From the NCBI GenBank assembly GCA_022360105.1, contig JAKSDL010000418.1:1-7771 (forward strand): 7,771 nucleotides of DNA. The letters run 5' to 3'. Made by a program: the position numbers and the translations under genes. This document shows, one piece after another, positions 1-5,671 of the stretch; position 1 is the stretch's first letter, and each line of letters starts with the position of its first letter. Origin of the DNA: Pseudomonadota bacterium (GTDB taxonomy: Bacteria > SAR324 > XYD2-FULL-50-16 > JAHJRI01). A model generated the notes under the pieces. It was not told the origin of the DNA. It did not search any database and was given only the letters and a program-made list of their open reading frames with translations.

Positions 1-1
1 A

Positions 2-832
2 CCTACTCCCAGGGGTATTTACACCGGGACAATTGGCCACATTGATCCGGAGGGCAGAGCCCGGTTCAACGTGGCCATTCGAACCCTGGTGATGGACAAA
101 AAAACAGGAATAGCGGAATACGGAGTTGGTAGTGGAATTGTTTGGGATTCGGAAGTTGAAAGTGAATACCGGGAATGTCTGGTGAAAGCTAACTTTCTAA
201 AGCAGCAAGAACCGGATTTTCAACTACTAGAGTCACTCCTGTGGACTGAAAAGGATGGATTTTTCCTGCTGAAAAACCACCTGGAGCGACTGGCAGATTC
301 GGCTGATTATTTTGATTATGTTTGTCCCCTCAAAAAAATTAACGTTTCTCTGGCAGAATTTCAAAAATCGATTCCCTTATCAGCAGCAAAAATCAGACTG
401 CTTTTGCATAAAGATGGTCAATTCAGGCTGGTGTGGGATTCGTTGTCAGGGATAAAATCTTCAGATTTAAGGGTATTTCTTGCTGACAAACCTGTTAGTT
501 CTGCCAATCGTTATTTGTATCATAAAACCACAAACAGAAAGATTTATGAAGATGCTATGAAGAGCAGGTCAGACTGTGATGATGTTATTCTTTGGAATGA
601 GAAAGAAGAAGTTACCGAATCGTGTCGTTCAAACCTGGTGGTTGAAATAGGGGGAGAACTGCTAACTCCCCCTGTTTCAAGTGGATTACTGGCTGGAACA
701 TTCCGTCGTTATTTGCTAGAAAAAGGGGAAATCAGGGAAGAAACCATAACGGTGACAGACATAAAAAAAGCATCCGGAATTTTTTTGATCAATTCCGTCA
801 GAAAATGGATGGATGCCACACTTGTCCGGTAA
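2..832 (+). CDS. pabBC: Bifunctional aminodeoxychorismate synthase component I / 4-amino-4-deoxychorismate lyase (PabB-PabC fusion), 5'-partial
   Basis: The frame is open from base 2, so the gene starts before the window; 276 codons are visible. The first ~50 residues are the end of the chorismate-binding (PabB/TrpE-like) domain, with RGIYTGTIG, FNVAIRT and GVGSGIVWDSE, the last strands of the family's active-site region. The rest is a class IV aminotransferase fold (PabC). It has ESLLW, an HLERL motif, YHKTTNRKIYE whose lysine (codon 524-526) fits the PLP-binding lysine, TESCRSNL, and LLTPP followed by GLLAGTFR. PabB makes 4-amino-4-deoxychorismate from chorismate with ammonia supplied by PabA, and PabC releases pyruvate to give p-aminobenzoate for folate, in the cytoplasm. 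The GTG at 71 lies inside the conserved FNVAIRT motif and is therefore a valine codon, not a start. The C-terminus (IFLINSVRKW) looks natural and complete. The domain assignment is strong; strictly, the catalytic half of PabB is not visible. Confidence 0.9.
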   Translation, partial: PTPRGIYTGTIGHIDPEGRARFNVAIRTLVMDKKTGIAEYGVGSGIVWDSEVESEYRECLVKANFLKQQEPDFQLLESLLWTEKDGFFLLKNHLERLADSADYFDYVCPLKKINVSLAEFQKSIPLSAAKIRLLLHKDGQFRLVWDSLSGIKSSDLRVFLADKPVSSANRYLYHKTTNRKIYEDAMKSRSDCDDVILWNEKEEVTESCRSNLVVEIGGELLTPPVSSGLLAGTFRRYLLEKGEIREETITVTDIKKASGIFLINSVRKWMDATLVR

Positions 833-1727
833 TCTTACTTTCAACCGAGTAATTTATAGAGAGGCAATGGAAACCCATAAAAACGACGTTATTGTCAACA
901 GCTGGCTGGAATTGCAGGAAGAATTATTCCGGGGATCATGGAATGATCACATTCATCGATTTCGCTCTCCCTTTGTTTATCGAGGCTTGTCGGATCAATC
1001 CTATCGATTGTGGACATCGTTAATCCGACTGCACGGCGATTTTCAGCGTCTGGAAAAACATTTGCTCCGAAGTTTCAGGAAATATGGCGAAGATATTGCG
1101 CAAAAGTGTTCCTCTATTTGGCATCTTTTGACTATTGCCCAGCATTATGGGCTTCCGACAAGGTTGATGGACTGGACTTATTCTCCTTATGTTGCGCTAC
1201 ATTTTGCCACAGCCAATCACGAAAAATATGATTTGGATGGTGTGATTTGGATAGTCAATTTTCAGATGGCCCATAATCGTCTTCCTGAAGAATTAAAAAA
1301 CTATCTTCACACTGAAGGTGCCCAGGCATTCACAGTGGAACTCCTTTCTGCACTTTTCCGGCCGGAAAAGGACGATAAAAGTCCCAAGGATGACTCACTG
1401 TTTCATGATGTGATTCGCTCTCTGGAGGAATTCGATCAGTTCAAAAAGTATGGAGAGTTTCTATTGTTTTTTGAACCACCATCCATGGATGAACGTATAG
1501 TCAACCAGTATGCATTGTTCTCCGTGATGCCAAATTCGCAAAGGGCCATTGATGACTGGTTGGCAAACCACCCCGAGCTCTACAGACGAATCATTATTCC
1601 GGCAGAATTGAAATGGGAATTTCGTGACAAATTAGACCAGTGCAATATTACAGAGCGGGTATTGTTCCCCGGATTGGACGGACTTAGTTCCTATTTAAGG
1701 CGTTATTACAGTCCCAAGCAAGAATAA
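813..1727 (+). CDS. FRG domain-containing protein, function unknown
   Basis: A 304-residue soluble protein with no signal peptide or membrane segment. The FRG family signature is clear: FVYRGLSDQ at ~54-62 (the F-x-x-RG motif that names the family), AQHYGLPTRLMDW at ~109-121 followed by SPYVALHFA, DERIVNQYALFSV at ~226-238, and a C-terminal LFPGLDGLSSYL at ~284-295. The domain covers nearly the whole protein, so it is a stand-alone FRG protein of usual length. The biochemical role of the family is not established, and I assign none. The start at 813 overlaps pabBC by 20 bp. ATG at 867 (Met19) is about equally likely: it removes the overlap, has a purine-rich GAGAGG just upstream although very close (2 nt), and residues 1-18 lie outside the recognisable domain. 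Neither start has a good Shine-Dalgarno site. The gene probably depends on transcription from pabBC, since no separate promoter is obvious. Confidence 0.85.
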   Translation: MPHLSGNLTFNRVIYREAMETHKNDVIVNSWLELQEELFRGSWNDHIHRFRSPFVYRGLSDQSYRLWTSLIRLHGDFQRLEKHLLRSFRKYGEDIAQKCSSIWHLLTIAQHYGLPTRLMDWTYSPYVALHFATANHEKYDLDGVIWIVNFQMAHNRLPEELKNYLHTEGAQAFTVELLSALFRPEKDDKSPKDDSLFHDVIRSLEEFDQFKKYGEFLLFFEPPSMDERIVNQYALFSVMPNSQRAIDDWLANHPELYRRIIIPAELKWEFRDKLDQCNITERVLFPGLDGLSSYLRRYYSPKQE

Positions 1728-1856
1728 CCGGAGGATTGCCGGACCAAAATCAATGGTTGAAGGTAAATAGAAAGTTATTGAAGTATTTTAAAGAAAGGGA
1801 GGCAACGATCTATTAGTCTTGAAATAGCTGGGAGGTTACCAGCCTGTTATTATGAG
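1728..1856. other. Convergent intergenic spacer with a weak hairpin
   Basis: This short spacer separates the plus-strand FRG gene from the minus-strand chemoreceptor gene, so transcripts from both sides must end here. Two small inverted repeats are visible: CCGG/CCGG at 1728-1731 and 1739-1742, and GCTGG/CCAGC at 1827-1831 and 1839-1843 with a 7-nt loop. The second is followed on the minus strand by TATTT, which makes it a weak candidate terminator for the chemoreceptor gene. Neither has a strong GC stem with a long T-tract. No small gene with a credible ribosome binding site was seen. Confidence 0.4.
1827..1843 (-). terminator. Weak candidate terminator of the chemoreceptor gene
   Basis: Five-base-pair stem GCTGG/CCAGC with a 7-nt loop, 14 bp past the chemoreceptor stop codon. 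On the minus strand it is followed by TATTTC, a poor uridine tract. The position fits, but the stem is short, so this is tentative. Confidence 0.25.
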
Positions 1857-3668
1857 TTAATCGGTACCTTTTGTAGCGTTTAATTCTTCCAGGAGAAGCT
1901 GCTTTGGTCCGCTTCCTTCTATTTTTTCTGATTCTTCTTCGGTTGTTACAAACTGATTCATTTGCAGCTGAAGTTGTTTGGAGAGAGATGACATTTCTTC
2001 AGAAGCAGAAGCAGCCTGTTCGGAAATGGATGCATTTTGTTGAATCACCGAGTTGATCTGGCTAAGCCCCTTATTTACTTCTTCGAGTCCGGTGGATTGT
2101 TCCACTGATGCTGCGGCAATGTGTGTGACCAGATCGTTTACTTTGCTGGCGCTGGTGTTAATATCTTCCAGGGTTTTAGCAGTTTCCCTGGAATTGGATA
2201 CGCCTTCTTCAACTCGTTTAAAGGAAGCCTGAATCAGATCGGTGGTATTCTTGGCTGCTTCAGCACTCCTGCTGGCAAGATTTCTGACCTCATCAGCTAC
2301 TACCGCAAAACCTTTCCCGTATTTCCCGGCCCTGGCGGCTTCAACGGCTGCGTTCAACGCGAGCAGGTTTGTTTGAAATGCTATTTCGTCAATTACTTTG
2401 ATAATTTTGTTCACATTGTTACTGGTCTCGTTGATTTCATTCATGGAGGAGATCATTGTTTTCATGTGTTTGTTACCGGTTTCAATACTTTCCAGCATTT
2501 GATTGCAGAGTGACTTGGCAGACGTTGCATGATCGCTGTTGGTTTTAGTCTGGGATTCCACTTCACTCAGGGAAGATGAAATTTCTTCCAGCGAAGCCGC
2601 CTGCTGACTGGCTCCGGATGCCAGGCTTTGTGAAGATTTAGCCAGCTCATCGGCACCCAGGTTTGCCTGCATACTTGCTTTTTTAATATCCTTGATGATC
2701 TCCTGCAGCATCTCGACCGATCGATTGGTACTGATCCTTAACTGTTCCAGGTCACCTTTACTTTTCTTATCTATTTTTTGTGATAAATCTCCCTGGGATA
2801 CGGCTGCCAGCACTGTATTAAGACTTGATATGGAGGATTCAATAGAGGATATCATTGAATTGAAGGCTTTTTTTGATTGACCGATCTCATCGGTACCATC
2901 CGAATCCAGGCGCATGGAGAAATCGGCTTTTTCTTCTGCCGTTTTGAGGGAGCTAACCAGATCATAAATTCGCTTAATCAGGGTATTATTGACAATGAAA
3001 TAGGCTATAACCCCGATTATCAGAATCAAAATGACACCAATAGCTATATTTTTTGAAATTGTAGATTGAATTTCATCATCTATTTTGGCCCTTTCTTGAT
3101 CTACCAAGCGGTCAATATCATCGATATAAACACCCGTGCCAATGATCCATCCCCATTCTTTAAAGGCCTTCACAAATGAATTTTTAGGTTGAGGATTTTC
3201 GAAACCTGGTTTAGGCCACATGTAGGGGACAAATCCTTCTCCATTCGCTTTTGATACTTTGACCATCTCATTGAATAAAAACACACCGTTGGGATCTTTG
3301 AAGGTATCCAGCATTTTTCCATCCAAATGTGGGCTGTAGGGGTGCATCACCATCATAGGTCGAAAATCGTTAATCCAGAAATAGCCGCTTTTTCCATATT
3401 TCAGGTTTTTGACCATTTCCATTGCCGCTTTCTTTGACACCTCACTATCCTCGTCGTTGTAATACTTACGAATAGCATTTACAGCTATTTCCGTTCTTGT
3501 TTGCAGGCGCTCTTCAACATCCCTGTTCAGTCGTTCCCTGTATATCTCTACCCTCTGATTGCCTTGAGATACAATAGAACTAACGGAGATAAATGTGGAT
3601 ACTACTATCGTCACCAACAGCGGAACAATTGCGATACCAATTAATTTTGCTTTTAAAGACAGTCTCAT
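1857..3668 (-). CDS. Methyl-accepting chemotaxis protein with single Cache sensor domain
   Basis: A complete 603-residue chemoreceptor. In order: a short basic N-terminus and membrane segment 1 (~8-31); a periplasmic sCache_2-like domain (~35-200) with [30 protein letters not shown] and [16 protein letters not shown]; membrane segment 2 (~206-226); a HAMP domain (~228-280) and a second HAMP-like stretch (~281-330, with [12 protein letters not shown]); then the long signalling coiled coil (~335-575). The hairpin tip is unmistakable: [20 protein letters not shown] and then [15 protein letters not shown], which contacts CheA and CheW. Gln/Glu-rich patches near ~350-370 and ~520-560 fit adaptation methylation sites. 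The C-terminus lacks an NWETF-type CheR tether. Characterised sCache_2 receptors often bind small carboxylates such as acetate, pyruvate or propionate, but the ligand here cannot be read from sequence. The ATG is supported by AGAGGAGG 4 nt upstream. The gene stands alone with no che genes beside it. Confidence 0.97.
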   Translation of the reverse strand: MRLSLKAKLIGIAIVPLLVTIVVSTFISVSSIVSQGNQRVEIYRERLNRDVEERLQTRTEIAVNAIRKYYNDEDSEVSKKAAMEMVKNLKYGKSGYFWINDFRPMMVMHPYSPHLDGKMLDTFKDPNGVFLFNEMVKVSKANGEGFVPYMWPKPGFENPQPKNSFVKAFKEWGWIIGTGVYIDDIDRLVDQERAKIDDEIQSTISKNIAIGVILILIIGVIAYFIVNNTLIKRIYDLVSSLKTAEEKADFSMRLDSDGTDEIGQSKKAFNSMISSIESSISSLNTVLAAVSQGDLSQKIDKKSKGDLEQLRISTNRSVEMLQEIIKDIKKASMQANLGADELAKSSQSLASGASQQAASLEEISSSLSEVESQTKTNSDHATSAKSLCNQMLESIETGNKHMKTMISSMNEINETSNNVNKIIKVIDEIAFQTNLLALNAAVEAARAGKYGKGFAVVADEVRNLASRSAEAAKNTTDLIQASFKRVEEGVSNSRETAKTLEDINTSASKVNDLVTHIAAASVEQSTGLEEVNKGLSQINSVIQQNASISEQAASASEEMSSLSKQLQLQMNQFVTTEEESEKIEGSGPKQLLLEELNATKGTD

Positions 3669-3672
3669 AATT

Positions 3673-3680
3673 CCTCCTCT
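3673..3680 (-). promoter_or_regulatory. Strong ribosome binding site of the chemoreceptor gene
   Basis: On the minus strand AGAGGAGG precedes the ATG by 4 nt (AATT). It is the best Shine-Dalgarno match of the large genes in the window and fixes the start codon at 3668. Confidence 0.85.
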
Positions 3681-3696
3681 GCCAGAGTTGGTGAAA

Positions 3697-3706
3697 AGTC
3701 CGGACT
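3697..3706. promoter_or_regulatory. Perfect 10-bp palindrome in the chemoreceptor leader
   Basis: AGTCCGGACT is a perfect palindrome 28 bp upstream of the chemoreceptor start codon and downstream of its candidate promoter. Its position would suit an operator or a small hairpin in the leader. There is no independent evidence of function, and a 10-bp palindrome can occur by chance. Confidence 0.3.
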
Positions 3707-3787
3707 AAATAGCTTAAGACCGGCAATGATTGGAATATCCGAGATAACACATACGAAAATCCAAATAAGCTTGGTTAATTCTATTTT

Positions 3788-3815
3788 ATTATAGGAGTTT
3801 TGTATTAGTGTACAA
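3788..3815 (-). promoter_or_regulatory. Candidate sigma-70-type promoter of the chemoreceptor gene
   Basis: On the minus strand a perfect -10 TATAAT (3788-3793) lies 16 bp from TTGTAC (3810-3815), which matches only the TTG of the -35 consensus. The start of transcription would fall near 3781, giving a leader of about 110 nt. I saw no sigma-28-like (TAAA...GCCGATAA) motif, which flagellar-class chemoreceptor genes often have. Confidence 0.45.
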
Positions 3816-4102
3816 GGTTTTGACACTTAGAATCTATTTTAATTGATTGATTGTGAAAAGTTAAATCAGATTCAAATTTATTATATTTTTCCAGGCACAG
3901 GATTTTAAATGCTTCATCAAAAACGTAAGCTCATTAAAAAACGTTGGGAGAAGATAAACACATTTTTTTACAGCAACATATACATTACAGCTCACTTTAT
4001 AAAGCAGGAAAGATTGCCATCGTAAAGAGCCGGAATATGCTGATTTATTGACAAGTGATGCAAACACGTTGCCTATCTGAAGAAAAAGTATCTACTAAAA
4101 TC

Positions 4103-4131
4103 TTGTTCTTACACCCGATTTTTGAGATAAT
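4103..4131 (+). promoter_or_regulatory. Candidate promoter of the cNMP-like histidine kinase gene
   Basis: TTGTTC (4103-4108) and GATAAT (4126-4131) are separated by 17 bp. The -10 matches five of six consensus positions and the -35 three of six. Transcription would begin near 4138, about 54 nt before the ATG at 4192. Confidence 0.35.
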
Positions 4132-4191
4132 AAGCAGCGATTCTTTTTGAAAGGTCTGAATACATTATGATTTAGAAAGTGGTGCGTCAAA

Positions 4192-5517
4192 ATGGCAAAA
4201 CAATCGGTCAATGAAATGCTGATTGAAGGTGAAAATGCATTTACATATTTAAGAAAGTCAAGATTATTCAGTGTTTTAACTGATGCTGAGTTGAACACCC
4301 TGATGCCAATTGTCAAACTAAAAAGTTATGAAAACGGCACCAAACTTCTGGTAGAGGGGGAAGCATGCAATGCATTTCATCTATTGCTGGGAGGAAGGTT
4401 GGGAATATACCTGGAAAATGAGCCGATTCTGGAACTTAAAAGAAAAGGGGATATTGTTGGTGAGATGAGTGTGGTCAGTAAAAAACATTGCACTGCCACG
4501 GTCAAAGCCATCGGTGAAGTAAAGGTGTTTAGTATTGATACCAACGAAATTGGTTCATACGCTCAAAAGCACTCACGGCAACTGGAAGCTGTTCTTTACA
4601 GGCTTTTTGCCATGATTATGACAGATAAACTGACCATGACTACGGAAAAGGCAAAACGATTCGAACAGGAACGTCGGCAAATTCGTAATGCCAGGGCTGA
4701 TCTAAAACAGGCCCGAGCCCAGTTGGATGAACACGCTCACCAGTTGGCTGATGCAAAAGAAAAAGCGGAAGCTGCCAATCAGGCTAAGACAGATTTTCTG
4801 GCCAATGTCTCACATGAGCTGAGAAATCCCATGCACCAGGTCTTAAGTTATTCCAGCAGTGGAATTCGAAAAATCGAACGACCAAAAGAAAAACTACTCT
4901 ACTATTTTTCCCAGATTCGAAAATCCGCCGATCGATTAATGATTTTTTTAAATGATCTTCTTGATCTCTCCAAAATGGAATCCGGCAAAATGGTGTATTC
5001 AATGGAGAATCATGATCTATGGGAGATCCTTCAATCCGTCACAGAAGAATTTGGCACGTTCCTCATCGAGAAAAAAATTGATCTCACCTTGATTGAACCC
5101 AAAACCCCAACCAGAATAACCTGTGATGATTTCAGGGTGGGGCAGGTCATCAGAAATCTTCTTTCCAATGCCTTGAAATACACACCAAAACACAAACGCA
5201 TCGAGCTATCAATCTCAGAAAGCAGTTTACCAAAAGGTAGACGGTCCTCTGATAAAGACACGATTCCAGCATTAGTGCTATCGGTAAAAGATGAAGGGGT
5301 TGGCATCCCTGAAGCCGAGCTGATTTCCGTATTCGATAAGTTTGTGCAAAGCAGCACAACATCCTCCGGGGCTGGAGGTACAGGTTTAGGGTTGGCAATC
5401 TGCAAAGAAATTATGGATGCCCATAATGGAAGAATCTGGGCCGAAAGCAACCTGGGTGGTGGTGTAACTTTTCATATGTTGCTACCCCTCAGACCAGCGG
5501 GAATTGTCTACCCGTGA
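4192..5517 (+). CDS. Cyclic nucleotide-binding-like domain / histidine kinase, soluble
   Basis: A 441-residue protein with no membrane segment. Residues ~18-125 form a cyclic-nucleotide-binding-like beta-roll (LFSVLTDAEL, GTKLLVEGE, FHLLLGGRLGIY, GDIVGEMSVV). A coiled coil at ~150-200 (KAEAANQAK) leads into HisKA with the H-box FLANVSHELRNP (phospho-acceptor His208). The HATPase domain (~310-432) has N-box RNLLSNALKY, G1 DEGVGIPE, F-box FDKFVQSS and G2 GAGGTGLGLAI. All kinase motifs are intact, so autophosphorylation is expected. In the cyclic-nucleotide signature GE-x8-R-[ST/A]-AT the arginine position is Cys100 (GEMSV...KKHCTATV), so canonical cAMP or cGMP binding is doubtful; the domain may sense another ligand or be structural. 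No receiver domain or adjacent response regulator is present. ATG 4192 is the first start after an in-frame stop at 4168; only a weak purine-rich ribosome binding site (AAGTGG) precedes it. Confidence 0.93.
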   Translation: MAKQSVNEMLIEGENAFTYLRKSRLFSVLTDAELNTLMPIVKLKSYENGTKLLVEGEACNAFHLLLGGRLGIYLENEPILELKRKGDIVGEMSVVSKKHCTATVKAIGEVKVFSIDTNEIGSYAQKHSRQLEAVLYRLFAMIMTDKLTMTTEKAKRFEQERRQIRNARADLKQARAQLDEHAHQLADAKEKAEAANQAKTDFLANVSHELRNPMHQVLSYSSSGIRKIERPKEKLLYYFSQIRKSADRLMIFLNDLLDLSKMESGKMVYSMENHDLWEILQSVTEEFGTFLIEKKIDLTLIEPKTPTRITCDDFRVGQVIRNLLSNALKYTPKHKRIELSISESSLPKGRRSSDKDTIPALVLSVKDEGVGIPEAELISVFDKFVQSSTTSSGAGGTGLGLAICKEIMDAHNGRIWAESNLGGGVTFHMLLPLRPAGIVYP

Positions 5518-5531
5518 TAATAGCTTATAAT
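5504..5531 (+). promoter_or_regulatory. Candidate promoter of the membrane histidine kinase gene
   Basis: TTGTCT (5504-5509, four of six matches to TTGACA) lies 16 bp upstream of a perfect TATAAT (5526-5531). The -35 sits in the last codons of the preceding kinase gene. Transcription would begin near 5538, leaving a leader of about 134 nt before the ATG at 5672. This suggests that the second kinase gene is transcribed at least partly on its own. Confidence 0.5.
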
Positions 5532-5551
5532 TTTTTGCCGGCTTCATGGCC

Positions 5552-5586
5552 AAGGAGGTCAATCTTTGACGGGCTGCCGAATCTGA
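5552..5586 (+). promoter_or_regulatory. Perfect Shine-Dalgarno with a possible six-codon leader ORF
   Basis: AAGGAGGT (5552-5559) is a full match to the anti-Shine-Dalgarno sequence, but no long gene starts after it. Six nucleotides downstream a TTG (5566) opens a frame of six sense codons (TTG ACG GGC TGC CGA ATC) ended by TGA at 5584-5586. A 5-bp hairpin GTCAA-TCT-TTGAC (5558-5570) overlaps the end of the Shine-Dalgarno and this start. It could be a leader peptide or a ribosome-standby site for the downstream kinase, or chance. The non-ATG start and tiny size keep confidence low. Confidence 0.25.
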
Positions 5587-5607
5587 AAGTAAAATGTCAC
5601 TTTTTTT

Positions 5608-5638
5608 TGCAAAAAACAGTCGTATCCTGATTTTTGCA
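5608..5638. repeat. 12-bp inverted repeat in the leader of the membrane kinase gene
   Basis: Arms TGCAAAAAACAG (5608-5619) and CTGATTTTTGCA (5627-5638) pair over 12 positions with a single mismatch, around a 7-nt loop TCGTATC. A run of eight T lies immediately upstream (5601-5608). The repeat ends 33 bp before the kinase ATG. There is no T-tract after it in either direction, so it is a poor terminator; a protein-binding operator or an RNA hairpin affecting translation is more plausible. Confidence 0.6.
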
Positions 5639-5671
5639 GATTTGAAATGGTAAAATGACTCTCGGGGATTC

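Larger units (their letters stand above)
3669..4191. other. 523-bp AT-rich divergent intergenic region without a convincing gene
   Basis: This spacer separates the divergent chemoreceptor and first kinase genes. It is visibly richer in A and T than the neighbouring genes. It holds the chemoreceptor ribosome binding site and promoter, the AGTCCGGACT palindrome, a triple ATTG tandem (3842-3853), and two perfect TTGACA hexamers on the plus strand (3820-3825 and 4048-4053), neither of which has a good -10 at 16-18 bp. Short open frames exist on the minus strand (for example 3861-4067, from a GTG) but they lack a good ribosome binding site and have a biased, unfamiliar composition. The region is long for promoters alone, so an unrecognised small RNA or decayed gene is possible but not shown. 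Confidence 0.6.

Noticed and set aside
2121..2513. 130-codon plus-strand frame inside the chemoreceptor gene
   Set aside because: It is antisense to the conserved signalling domain of the chemoreceptor; its composition reflects the complementary strand and it has no ribosome binding site or recognisable motif.
2655..2675. Sigma-54-like GGCAC...TTTGC on the plus strand
   Set aside because: It lies inside the chemoreceptor coding sequence in antisense, with imperfect elements and no gene to drive.
3861..4067. 68-codon minus-strand frame in the intergenic spacer
   Set aside because: It begins with GTG behind a weak site, is rich in Leu, Phe, Cys and Lys as expected of translated AT-rich DNA, and shows no domain.
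4048..4079. Promoter from perfect TTGACA at 4048 with TATCTG at 4074
   Set aside because: The spacer would be 20 bp and the -10 is poor; the pair at 4103-4131 with a 17-bp spacer is better.
5031..5450. 139-codon minus-strand frame within the first kinase gene
   Set aside because: Antisense shadow of the ATPase domain, whose N, G1, F and G2 boxes are clearly encoded on the plus strand.
5587..5608. Rho-independent terminator AAAGT...ACTTT followed by T-run
   Set aside because: The stem is only five AT-rich pairs with an 8-nt loop and would be too unstable, although the T8 run is attractive.
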